Source: Streptomyces sp. Je 1-332 (GTDB lineage Bacteria; Actinomycetota; Actinomycetes; Streptomycetales; Streptomycetaceae). Taken from it: a stretch of DNA of 64,000 nucleotides. The stretch spans positions 2,356,001-2,420,000 of the forward strand of contig NZ_CP160402.1 of the NCBI RefSeq assembly GCF_040730185.1. The letters run 5' to 3'. The notes under the pieces were generated by a model. That model was given only the letters and a program-made list of their open reading frames with translations, did not search any database and was not told the origin of the DNA. How positions within the stretch are numbered: the first letter of the stretch is position 1; every line of letters begins with the position of its first letter. The position numbers and the translations under genes are program-made. This document shows, one piece after another, positions 8,462-16,009 of this stretch.

Positions 8462-9253
8462 TTGGCGAAGTTCACCCCGAACCCTGCACTGGAGGCGTTG
8501 CTCGCGCGGATGATCGCTCCGAACGTCCAACGCATCGCCCACCAGGTCGAGGTCGAGGCCAAGCGCCTGGCTCCACCGACGAAGCGATGGGTCACCATGG
8601 CAGATGACAAGGTCCGCCACACCCACATCCAAGCGCAGGGCCAGGTAGTGCCCGGCAACCTGCGATTCAGGATCAACTCCATGGACTGGCACCGCAAGCA
8701 CCGCGGCGTCGGACCGAACACGTACATGCTCAAGCCCCGCGACCAGCCGTCCCGCGCCGTCGCGAACCTAAAGAACTGCTTTCCGGGGGACACACTCGTT
8801 TCAGCGCGGGGGGTACGACACGTTTCCGGCGTTGGTATGACGGTCCGCTGGTCAGGATCAAGACTGCCGAAGGGCGCGTCCTCTCCGGAACCCCTAATCA
8901 CCAACGAGTGCAAGCGCGGCACAGCGCGCGCCTTGTTCTGGAGCGCGCGCAACAACCTCGTCTGCCGGAACCATTTCAACGATGACGCGTGGAAACCCAC
9001 GCTACGGAAGCTGGGGATCAAGGACGAGAAGGGGAACCTCCCCACCTTCCATGACCTGCGGCACACCTTCATCTCCACGTGCCTCCAGAACGGAATCCCC
9101 GAGCACACCGTGGCCGCATGGGTTGGCGACTCCGTCGAGGAGCTGCGCCGGACGTACAGCCACCTCCTGCGAGATCATGCGGACACGCACGGCGCCATCG
9201 CCGCGGGCCTCACAGCGCGACCGTCGCGGTCCGCCGAGCCTGTCGCAGCGTGA
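8462..9253 (+). pseudogene. Chimera: phage structural protein + intein start + integrase C-terminus
   Basis: One open frame of 263 codons from TTG 8462 joins three unrelated parts. Residues 1-109 are phage-like (ending RDQPSRAVANLKN). Next, CFPGDTLVSA is a classic intein/Hint block A with Cys1; a one-base shift near 8825 would restore RRWYDGPLVRIKTAEGRVL and GTPNH, i.e. block B. From about 8925 it becomes the C-terminus of a tyrosine recombinase: FHDLRHTF, AAWVGD and TYSHLL supply the HxxR, W and catalytic Tyr. The N-terminal integrase and the rest of the intein are gone, so a deletion fused the two ends of a prophage. Confidence 0.6.
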
Positions 9254-9288
9254 CCACAGCGCCTCTCTGGGCGCCGCGTGAAGAACCT

Positions 9289-9326
9289 CAGCGGGGCTGA
9301 GGCGGACACAGGCCTCAGCCCCGTTG
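9289..9326 (+). terminator. Terminator after the integrase remnant
   Basis: A near-perfect hairpin with 15-bp arms (CAGCGGGGCTGAGGC at 9289-9303, pairing with 9312-9326) starts 36 bp after the chimera's stop. There is no T-run, as is usual in Streptomyces terminators. From 9327 to 9586 I see no gene; the stretch holds the palindrome at 9511-9534. Confidence 0.65.
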
Positions 9327-9510
9327 GCGCGTTTACGGCCCGCAGAACCACGGATCTATCCGGGGCAGTCAGAGGGGTACAACCTGATCACGAGCCGCGA
9401 GGTGTCCCGGCGGCAAACCCTGGCTCATCAAAGCGCCAGGCCAGACGCGCCCTGTCGCAGGTCAGGGCTCGTATCCAGCAGCCTCGTACACCGCCGGGCC
9501 ATGGCTACTT

Positions 9511-9534
9511 TCATGGCTACGTACGTAGCCATGA
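9511..9534. repeat. 24-bp perfect palindrome
   Basis: The half-site TCATGGCTACGT is followed directly by its exact reverse complement, centred between 9522 and 9523. A partial third copy (ATGGCTAC) lies 10 bp upstream at 9501-9508. It lies between the prophage relic and the rnpB terminator. A repressor operator or a recombinase core or arm site of the lost prophage are the two main readings; the sequence alone does not decide. Confidence 0.55.
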
Positions 9535-9586
9535 ACCCCGGTTTGGACCCGTACGGAAGGGGTTCTAGCCGAGAGCCTGAATGCAC

Positions 9587-9631
9587 GAAAAAGGGCATCT
9601 GACCAGCGAAAACGCTGATCAGAGGCCCTTA
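9587..9631 (-). terminator. rnpB transcription terminator
   Basis: Read on the minus strand: AAGGGCCTCTGATCAGC, loop GTTTTC, GCTGGTCAGATGCCCTT, then a T-run. The stem is 17 bp with two mismatches or wobbles. It begins a few bases after the 3' end of the RNase P RNA and is a textbook intrinsic terminator, uncommon in its U-tract for this genus. Confidence 0.88.
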
Positions 9632-9637
9632 ATGGCA

Positions 9638-10047
9638 GACGAGTCGGGCTGTACGCCGGGTTCTGTCGCCCGGGCGCCTCGCGGCGGCCGGGGAGACGGC
9701 CATCCATCTAGGGCCCGCATTGCTGCGGGCCTCGTGCGGTCTACCCGCGGACTCGGGCGGGCAGCCCTCGATCATCCGCGCAGGGCCCTGTCTCCAGGGC
9801 CCCTCTTGACCTTGCTCCAGGTGGGGTTTACCTAGCCGCCTGAGTCACCTCAGGCGCTGGTGGTCTCTTACACCACCGTTTCACCCTTACCGGGGGCCGA
9901 AGCCTCCGGCGGTCTGTTTTCTGTGGCACTGTCCCGCGGGTCACCCCGGGTGGCCGTTAGCCACCACCTTGCCCTGTGGAGCCCGGACGTTCCTCGGGAA
10001 GAGCCCCTGGTGAGGGGAGCTTCACGCGGCCGTCCGCCCGGCTCGTC
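9638..10047 (-). ncRNA. rnpB: RNase P RNA (bacterial type A)
   Basis: This is the catalytic RNA subunit that matures tRNA 5' ends. Read on the minus strand, it starts CGAGCCGGGCGG (P1 5' arm), has the conserved core GAGGAACGTCCGGGCTCC and the ACAGTGCCACAGAAA block, and ends with ACAGCCCGACTCG pairing back to P1. Length of about 410 nt agrees with the actinobacterial RNA. The ends are placed from the P1 helix and could be a few bases off. The first 90 bases overlap the 3' end of the EamA gene on the same strand. It borders the prophage relic. Confidence 0.95.
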
Positions 10048-10979
10048 TGCCGTAGCGACCATGCTACCCGGCGCGTGCCCCCGTTCCGCCCCGCGGCCCC
10101 TGCCGACCCCGTCGCCCCCGTCGCCCCCGTCGCCCCCGTCGCCAGGAACGAGCCCGCGAGGATGAGCGTGAAGGCCGCCGCGATGCCCGCCGTGAGGGGT
10201 TCGGAGAGGAAGGCGACGCCTGCCGCCACCGCCACCGCCGGGTTGACGTAGGTGAAGACCACCGCTCGCGTCGGGCCCGCCTCGCGGATGAGTTCCAGGA
10301 AGACGACGAAGGCCAGCGCCGTGCAGATGACGCCGAGGCCCGCCAGGGAGGCCAGCGTCGGGGCGTCCGGGATGGCCGAGGGCCAGGTCATCGCTGCCGG
10401 TACGGCGTACACCGCGGCCGCGAGGGCCAGGCAGGGGGCGATCAGCTGGAACGTGGGGACGTCCCTCAGGTGCCGGGCCGCGATCAACGGGGCGATCGCG
10501 TAGCCGAGCGCCGTCAGCAGGACCTCCGTGAGGGACCAGGCGTCACCGCCTGTGAGATGCGGGACGGTCAGGACGGCCACTCCCCCGAGACCGAGGCCGA
10601 GGCCCGTGAGGCGGCGCGCGCCCAGGCGTTCCGTGTCGCCGAAGAAGCGGGCGAGGACGGCGCCGATGATCGGTACGGCGGCGATCAGGAGGCCTGCCGT
10701 GGAGCTGGAGAGGCGGCGCTCGGCGTCCGTCAGGGTCCACCAGGGGCCGATGATCTCGATGCAGGCGAAGGCCAGCATCGGCTTCCAGTGGGTGCGCAGG
10801 ACGCGGGTGAGGCCCCCCTGCCGCAGGGCGAACGGCAGCAGCAGCGCGGCGCCGAGCGCGCAGCGGGTGAAGACCACCATCGAGGGTGAGAGGTCTTCGA
10901 CCGCCACCTTGATCATCAGGTACGGGATGCCCCAGAGGACGCCCATCATGGAGAAGAGGAACCAGCCGCGTGCAGTCAT
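9957..10979 (-). CDS. EamA/DMT-family transporter
   Basis: 340 residues with ten hydrophobic helices in two EamA repeats. The first starts GWFLFSMMGVLWGIPYLMIK; the second has PTFQLIAPCLALAAAVYAVP and the conserved AVVFTYVNPAVAVAAGV. After the last helix come ATG repeats from a 9-bp tandem repeat and about 40 basic residues with no membrane character. These last codons lie inside the 5' end of rnpB, so the tail is probably an accidental read-through of a lost stop. It lies 19 bp after the AraC gene and may be coregulated. Such carriers export amino acids or metabolites; the substrate is unknown. Confidence 0.85.
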   Translation of the reverse strand: MTARGWFLFSMMGVLWGIPYLMIKVAVEDLSPSMVVFTRCALGAALLLPFALRQGGLTRVLRTHWKPMLAFACIEIIGPWWTLTDAERRLSSSTAGLLIAAVPIIGAVLARFFGDTERLGARRLTGLGLGLGGVAVLTVPHLTGGDAWSLTEVLLTALGYAIAPLIAARHLRDVPTFQLIAPCLALAAAVYAVPAAMTWPSAIPDAPTLASLAGLGVICTALAFVVFLELIREAGPTRAVVFTYVNPAVAVAAGVAFLSEPLTAGIAAAFTLILAGSFLATGATGATGATGSAGAAGRNGGTRRVAWSLRQTSRADGRVKLPSPGALPEERPGSTGQGGG

Positions 10980-10998
10980 GCGGGCAGTTTCCGGCCGC

Positions 10999-12018
10999 TC
11001 AGCGCCCGCTGTCTTGAACGCTGTTGCGGTACGCCGCCGGGGTCACCCCGAGGACCCGGCGGAACCACCGGGTCAGGTGCGCCTGGTCGGCGAAGCCCAC
11101 CAGGGAGGCCGCCTGCGCGGGCCGCAGCCCCGCGTCGAGGAGCGCGCGGGCCCGGGTCACGCGGTGCTGGGCGAGCCAGGCGTAGGGCGGCATCCCCGTC
11201 GACGTACGGAAGGCGCGCAGGAGTTGGTAGCGGGAGAGGCCGAGGGGCGCCGCGAGTTCGGCGAGGGACGGCGGGGCGAGGAGTTCGTCGGCGAGCCGGT
11301 CGCGTACGGCACGGGCGATGCGGTCGGCGCCGGGCACCGTGTCCGGCAGGAGCCGGGCGCTGCCGTGTCTGCGGGCCAGGGCGGTGAGCAGCCAGGGCAG
11401 CCGCGACTCGGCCTCCAGCGGGTCCAACGCGCCCGTGCTGCCGCTGAGTTCGGTGTGGGCCGTGCGCAGGGCCGCGGCGAGCTCGGGGTCGTTCAGGACC
11501 GGGTCGCGGAAGTTCGGTGCGGTCAGGGTGCCGTCGGCGAGGAGGTGCGGCGCGGGGTACATCGCCCGGTACGCGTATCCGCCCCGACGTCCGGGGCCGC
11601 CGGTGTGCACCTCGCCCGGGGCGAGCACGACGATGGTTCCCGGCCCCACGTCGAGCCGTCCGCCCCGGTAGTCGATGATCTCGGAGCCACCGACGCAGAC
11701 GCCGACGGTGTACTCCTCGTGGTAGTGCGGGGCGTAGCGATGCCGGTCGAAGCGGGCGGTGAGGAGATCGAGGGGCGGCGCACACGGTTCGAGGCGGGCA
11801 CGGGCCCAGCTCGCGTACTCACGGCCACCGCGCACCGCGTACTCACGACCACCGTGCGCCGCGTACTCGCGACCGCCATGCACCTCGCGCTCACGACCGC
11901 CATGCACCTCGCGCTCACGACCGCCGTGCATCGCGTGCTCAAGGCCACCGTGCATCGCGTGCTCACGACCGCCGTGCGGTGCCCCGCCCTCACCTGCCGT
12001 ACCGCTCTCATCCGCCAT
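10999..12018 (-). CDS. AraC-family regulator with N-terminal His/Gly octapeptide repeats
   Basis: 339 residues: a repeat region (residues 15-70), an AraC-type cupin sensing domain (HYHEEYTVGVCVGGSEIIDY, APGEVHTG), and a C-terminal AraC DNA-binding domain with two helix-turn-helices (PLGLSRYQLLRAFRTSTGM; VGFADQAHLTRWFRRVLGVT). GAGGGAG precedes the ATG. It is immediately upstream of the EamA exporter, a frequent AraC-EamA pairing, and likely controls it. The N-terminal extension is unusual for the family and comes from a 24-bp tandem repeat. Confidence 0.88.
   Translation of the reverse strand: MADESGTAGEGGAPHGGREHAMHGGLEHAMHGGREREVHGGREREVHGGREYAAHGGREYAVRGGREYASWARARLEPCAPPLDLLTARFDRHRYAPHYHEEYTVGVCVGGSEIIDYRGGRLDVGPGTIVVLAPGEVHTGGPGRRGGYAYRAMYPAPHLLADGTLTAPNFRDPVLNDPELAAALRTAHTELSGSTGALDPLEAESRLPWLLTALARRHGSARLLPDTVPGADRIARAVRDRLADELLAPPSLAELAAPLGLSRYQLLRAFRTSTGMPPYAWLAQHRVTRARALLDAGLRPAQAASLVGFADQAHLTRWFRRVLGVTPAAYRNSVQDSGR
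11809..11976 (-). repeat. Seven in-frame 24-bp repeats in the AraC gene
   Basis: Seven consecutive 24-bp units encode the octapeptides HGGREHAM, HGGLEHAM, HGGREREV (twice), HGGREYAA, HGGREYAV and RGGREYAS. The drift from one end to the other (EHA, ERE, EYA) suggests stepwise duplication. The unit is a multiple of three, so copy-number change keeps the frame. Six of seven begin with His, giving a possible weak metal-binding or flexible tail. Confidence 0.85.
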
Positions 12019-12099
12019 GCCGCTCCCTCGTCGCCGCGCTCAGGGTGCAACGCCTCCGCGGCCGGATTTCATGCCCGGGGGGCGGGAAGGGGCCGGTCC

Positions 12100-12678
12100 T
12101 CAGTCGAACTCCGCGGTCTCCAGCTCGAAGTCGAACGGTGCGGGGAGGGCTACTGCCTTGCCGAAGGGGAGCGTGCAGTGCTCGCGGTAATCGTCGCCCT
12201 CCGGGTCGCGGAACAGCGTCACCGAGGAACCCTCGCGGTCGATGAGCAGGTAGAGGGGGATACCGCCGCGGGCGTAGCAGCGGCGCTTTGCCTCGCGGTC
12301 CGACTGAGGCTTGGTGGAGGTGACTTCGACGACCAGGGCTACGCCGTCACAGGGCATCCAGGGCTCGGCGCCCCGGAAGAGCCGCAGCTTCCTGGGTGCG
12401 AAGGTCCCGTCCGGGATTGCGTGGTTCTTCGGGCAAGCGCCCCCGCTCTTCAGCTTCAGACCCTTGTTCCCGGAGAACTGCATATCGGTGCGTGACCGCC
12501 TGTACACCTGGCTCACGACCAGTTCGACGCAGTCCTCGTGGTCCCCCTCCGGCGGCGGCGCCACGACAATCTCCCCCTCGATCAGCTCCGCCCGGAAACC
12601 CTCCGGGGCGTCCAGGGCCAGGAAGCCCTCAAGCAGGACCTCTGCCTGTGCGAGCGGCTCGTGTGCCACGGCAGTCAT
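12100..12678 (-). CDS. Uma2-family (DUF820) putative endonuclease
   Basis: 192 residues of the Uma2/DUF820 restriction-like nuclease fold, widespread and multicopy in Streptomyces. Visible family landmarks are RAELIEGEIVVAPPPEGDHE near the N-terminus, IPDGTFAP (the active-site Asp region) and ALVVEVTSTKPQSD with the Glu-x-Thr/Ser motif, then GGIPLYLLIDRE. The ATG at 12678 has GAAGGGG upstream. It stands alone between the AraC gene and the MerR promoter. The cellular role of these proteins is unknown. Confidence 0.85.
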   Translation of the reverse strand: MTAVAHEPLAQAEVLLEGFLALDAPEGFRAELIEGEIVVAPPPEGDHEDCVELVVSQVYRRSRTDMQFSGNKGLKLKSGGACPKNHAIPDGTFAPRKLRLFRGAEPWMPCDGVALVVEVTSTKPQSDREAKRRCYARGGIPLYLLIDREGSSVTLFRDPEGDDYREHCTLPFGKAVALPAPFDFELETAEFD

Positions 12679-12825
12679 GTCACGCCCCTTCCTCGGTCGC
12701 TCGTCAGACTGGGACATCGCTTGATCCGCCGTCCAAGAGATCGGAAGTTGTTCCCTCGATCGTGGCACAGGATCACGGGCGGGGGTCGGGGTTCGGCCGC
12801 CCGGCGGGTCCCGCCCCCCTGCCGC

Positions 12826-12856
12826 TTGACCTTGCCGCAGCGTCAACGTTTCTACT
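12826..12856 (+). promoter_or_regulatory. MerR-type promoter with 19-bp spacer
   Basis: The -35 TTGACC (12826-12831) and -10 TCTACT (12851-12856) are separated by 19 bp, the overlong spacer that MerR activators correct by twisting DNA. The spacer holds an imperfect dyad (TTGCCGCAGCGTCAA). The predicted start of transcription, about 7 bp after the -10, falls on an ATG at 12863, so the mRNA may be leaderless. Confidence 0.72.
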
Positions 12857-12885
12857 GGCCTCATGAACGGGATGCGAACGGCCTC

Positions 12886-13719
12886 ATGAGCGGGATGCGG
12901 ATCGGTGAGCTCGCCGGGATCGTCGGTGTCACCACGCGGGCCATCAGGCACTATCACCACCTCGGGCTGCTGCCCGAGCCCGAGCGGCGGGCCAACGGTT
13001 ATCGGGAGTACGGGCTGCGGCACGCCGTCGTGCTGGCGCGGATCCGGCGGCTCACCGAGCTGGGGCTCGGCCTCGCCGAAGTGCGGGACGTGCTCGCGGA
13101 CGACGCGGGGCGCGAGCTCGCCGAGGTGCTCGCCGAACTCGACGCGGACCTCGCGCGGCAGGAGGGCGCGATCCGCGAGCGGCGGGAGCGGCTGCGGGTG
13201 CTGCTGGACGGCGCGGAGCGCGGGGTGCTGTCCGCCGAAGGGCCCGTATCGCCCGAACTGGGGGAATTCTTCGCCGAGATGGCCCGCTCCACCGCGGGCC
13301 GCGAAGGACCGGAGTCCGCGATGGCCGCGAAGGACCGGGAGCTGCTCGCCCTGATCGACACGACAGCACCCCAGGAGGAACGCGACAGGTTCATGGCCGC
13401 GCTGCACCCCGCGCTGTCCACCCCGGAAGCCGTGGAGCGCGCGCACCAGGTGTACGCCCTGCTCGACGCGCTCGCGGAGGCCGACCTCGCCGATCCGCGT
13501 ACGGAGGCGGCCGTGGACGAGGCCGCCGGTGCGCTCGTCGCAGCGCTGCCCGACTCGCTCCTGGAGGAGCTGGGCACCGAGGGCGTACGGGCGGTGGCCG
13601 ACGGGGTCGGCAGCGGCGACGACCGGTTCCTCCAAGCCTTCTTCTCCGATTTCGCCCCCGCCCAGGCGGAGGCCGTACGCCGTGGGATGCGGCTGCTCAT
13701 CGAGCGGGGTGCGCGATGA
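12886..13719 (+). CDS. MerR-family transcriptional regulator
   Basis: 277 residues. The N-terminus MSGMRIGELAGIVGVTTRAI is the MerR winged helix-turn-helix, followed by HHLGLLPEPERRANGYREYG and a long coiled coil (about residues 80-110, RQEGAIRERRERLRVLLDG). The C-terminal 160 residues are helical and lack a Cys cluster, so a metal sensor is unlikely. ATG at 12886 or 12895 are both possible. The start overlaps the TGA of an 8-codon reading frame beginning at 12863, a near-duplicate of the start region. It overlaps the next gene by 4 bp and likely activates both. Confidence 0.9.
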   Translation: MSGMRIGELAGIVGVTTRAIRHYHHLGLLPEPERRANGYREYGLRHAVVLARIRRLTELGLGLAEVRDVLADDAGRELAEVLAELDADLARQEGAIRERRERLRVLLDGAERGVLSAEGPVSPELGEFFAEMARSTAGREGPESAMAAKDRELLALIDTTAPQEERDRFMAALHPALSTPEAVERAHQVYALLDALAEADLADPRTEAAVDEAAGALVAALPDSLLEELGTEGVRAVADGVGSGDDRFLQAFFSDFAPAQAEAVRRGMRLLIERGAR

Positions 13720-14600
13720 CAAGACTCGTGCGGGGTCTCGCCGGTCTGGCCTGGGTGGTCGTACCTCTCGAACTCGTTCTTGTCGTATGCCTGTTGGCGG
13801 GTTCAGCCCTCCCCATGAACGTGCTGATCGGCGTGGAGGCCGTGGCCCTGGCGCTGGTCCTCGTCGAGTGCGCGGGGCTCCTGATCCTGTACCGGCGGGG
13901 TGGACGCGCGGCGGTCAGGGACGTCGTGCCGGAGCCGGTGCGGCGGATCGTCGCGCATGAGGTGCGCGCGCTCCTCAGCCTGGTGCTGTGGGTGGTGCGG
14001 CGGCGGCACGGGGTGCGGGAAGGGGATCTCGCGTTCGGGCACGCCCGCGATCAGGCCGCGATGCTCTACGGCCTCGTCTTCGTGTGCGTCGTGGAGACGG
14101 TGGGGCTCGCCGTGCTGCTGCGCAACTTTCCCACGCTCCACACGATCACCCTCATCATCGACGTCTACGGGGTTGTCCTGATGCTGGGCATACACGCCGC
14201 CTCCGTGACCCGGCCCCACGTACTGTCCTCCGACGCGCTCCGCGTGCGCCACGGCGCCCACCGTGACCTGCGGATACCGCTGGACCTGATCGCGTCCGCG
14301 AGCGGCGAGCGGCTCTTCACGCACGAGGCCGCCGACGGGGTCCTCAACATTCCGGTCGCCTCGCAGACATCCCTCACGCTGGAGCTGACCGAGCCCGTGA
14401 TGGCGGCCGGTTTCCTCGGCGGGGGCCGGCCGGTGACGACCGTACGGCTGCACTCCGACGAGCCCGGGAAGCTGCTGGCCGCGCTGGGGCGGGCCCTGGC
14501 ACTCACGCGGGAACGCACTCAGGAACGCGTGCAGGAACTCACGCAGGAACTCACGCAGGCGCGAACCGCACCTTCGCCGCCCCTGGATCGGCCTGCGTGA
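13716..14600 (+). CDS. Membrane protein cotranscribed with MerR
   Basis: 294 residues. Two N-terminal helices (LAWVVVPLELVLVVCLLAGS; VEAVALALVLVECAGLLILY) and two more near residues 115-165 (LYGLVFVCVVETVGLAVLL; ITLIIDVYGVVLMLGIHAA), then a soluble beta-rich C-terminal domain and a polar tail with TQE-type short repeats. The ATG overlaps the MerR TGA. Probably a resistance or stress membrane protein controlled by MerR; the family is not recognised. Its 3' end overlaps the convergent RNB gene by 50 bp. Confidence 0.72.
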   Translation: MTRLVRGLAGLAWVVVPLELVLVVCLLAGSALPMNVLIGVEAVALALVLVECAGLLILYRRGGRAAVRDVVPEPVRRIVAHEVRALLSLVLWVVRRRHGVREGDLAFGHARDQAAMLYGLVFVCVVETVGLAVLLRNFPTLHTITLIIDVYGVVLMLGIHAASVTRPHVLSSDALRVRHGAHRDLRIPLDLIASASGERLFTHEAADGVLNIPVASQTSLTLELTEPVMAAGFLGGGRPVTTVRLHSDEPGKLLAALGRALALTRERTQERVQELTQELTQARTAPSPPLDRPA

Positions 14601-15993
14601 GCCGCACCCTCAGCCGTTCCCCCAGCGGCAGGTCGCCCGTGCCGCCCTCGATGCGGGCGACGACCGCGGGGTCGGTCAACTGGACGGTTCCGACGGCGGG
14701 TTCACGCTCCTGGACGTCCACCACCACCCCGTCGAACAGCTCGCCCACCCGGTCCTTGAGCAGCGCGGCCTCGACGAGGTCCACGCACTCGCGCTCCACG
14801 GTGTTGCCGCGCCGCGTCCCGTCCGCCATCTCCTTGGGCAGCTCGTCCAGCGCGGCGAGCACCCACTGGGGCGGCTCGTCCCCGGCGACCGCCGCGAGGC
14901 AGAGCTCGGCGGCGTAACGGTCGACGAGGCGGCGGAGCGGGGCGGTGCAGTGGGCGTAGGGGGCGGCGACCGCGGCGTGCGTGGTCAGGTCCGGGACCTC
15001 GCCACCGCTGAACGCGGTGTATCCGGCGCCGCGGAGCAGCGTCGTGCACTCCTGGAGGAAGGCGGCGTGGTGGGGCAGGCGCGGGTCGAGTGAGCGGACG
15101 AGCTCGGCGTACGGGACATGGTGCGGCCAGTCGACCCGCAGGGCCTTCGCCGTGCGCCGGAGCCGGCCGACGGCGCCGTCCGGGGCGGTGGGGAGGGTCC
15201 GCAGGATCCCCGCCCCCGACCGGATCATGAGCTCGGCGGCGGCCATGCCGGTGAGGAGGGAGATCTGGGCGTTCCACCCGTCGGCGGGCAGCGGCGCGCG
15301 GAAGTCCAGCTCGTACGTCCCGCCCCGCTCGACGATCTCCTGCTCGGGAACGTTGAGGGAGATGCCTCCCCGCTCGACCTCGAGGCGCTCGCGCAGCCGC
15401 CCGATGTCCGCGAGCAGGGCGAGGGCCTCCTCGGCGGTGCCGCCGTCGATGGCCCGCTGTACGCCCTCGTAGTCGAGCTTCGCGCGGCTGCGTACGAGGG
15501 CACGGCGCACGTCGGTGGAGACGGCGCCCCCGTCCTCGTCGAGGTCGATCGTCCAGAGCACCGCCGGGCAGTCCTGCCCCGGCAGCAGACTGGCCGCGCC
15601 CTCGCTCAGCGAGGTGGGGTGCAGGGGCACTTTCTCGTCGGGGAAGTAGAGGGTGGTGACACGCCGATGAGCTTCGGTGTCGAGTGGCCCGCCCGGCGTG
15701 ACGTACGCGGCGACGTCGGCGATGGCGTACCGCACCCGGAACCCGCCGCCGTCGCGCCGGGACAGGTGCATGGCCTGGTCCAGGTCTACGGAGGTGGGCG
15801 GATCGATGGTGAAGAGGGGGATGTCGGTCGCGTCGTACGCGGGCAGTCGCGGGGCGGCGAGGGCGCGCTCCGCATCGGCGAGCACGGCCTCGGGGAAGCC
15901 CTCGGGGACCTCCAACTTCATACGCAGCTCACGCAGCACGCCCCGCAACGGAGCTTCGGCTGCGCCGGTCACGCGGAGATGGCGACGGGGCAT
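14551..15993 (-). CDS. RNB-domain exoribonuclease (RNase II/R family)
   Basis: 480 residues. The RNB catalytic core begins near residue 55: TIDPPTSVDLDQAMHLSRRD carries the cluster of metal-binding Asp residues; VRYAIADVAAYVTPGGPLD and CTAPLRRLVDRYAAE follow. It is much shorter than E. coli RNase R and lacks recognisable cold-shock domains at the N-terminus, with a short beta-rich C-terminus that could be an S1-like remnant. It should degrade RNA 3' to 5' in the cytoplasm. It is monocistronic and convergent with the gene at 13716. Confidence 0.9.
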   Translation of the reverse strand: MPRRHLRVTGAAEAPLRGVLRELRMKLEVPEGFPEAVLADAERALAAPRLPAYDATDIPLFTIDPPTSVDLDQAMHLSRRDGGGFRVRYAIADVAAYVTPGGPLDTEAHRRVTTLYFPDEKVPLHPTSLSEGAASLLPGQDCPAVLWTIDLDEDGGAVSTDVRRALVRSRAKLDYEGVQRAIDGGTAEEALALLADIGRLRERLEVERGGISLNVPEQEIVERGGTYELDFRAPLPADGWNAQISLLTGMAAAELMIRSGAGILRTLPTAPDGAVGRLRRTAKALRVDWPHHVPYAELVRSLDPRLPHHAAFLQECTTLLRGAGYTAFSGGEVPDLTTHAAVAAPYAHCTAPLRRLVDRYAAELCLAAVAGDEPPQWVLAALDELPKEMADGTRRGNTVERECVDLVEAALLKDRVGELFDGVVVDVQEREPAVGTVQLTDPAVVARIEGGTGDLPLGERLRVRLTQADPGAAKVRFAPA

Positions 15994-16009
15994 GGGACGA
16001 GCGTAGGCG

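Noticed and set aside
9327..9586. Small protein MATFMATYVAMNPGL in the rnpB downstream region
   Set aside because: It is just the translation of the palindrome and its partial copy; no ribosome site and no protein-like context.
9254..9637. tRNA gene as attachment site of the relic
   Set aside because: No T-loop (GGTTCGAAT-type) or acceptor stem was found near the integrase remnant.
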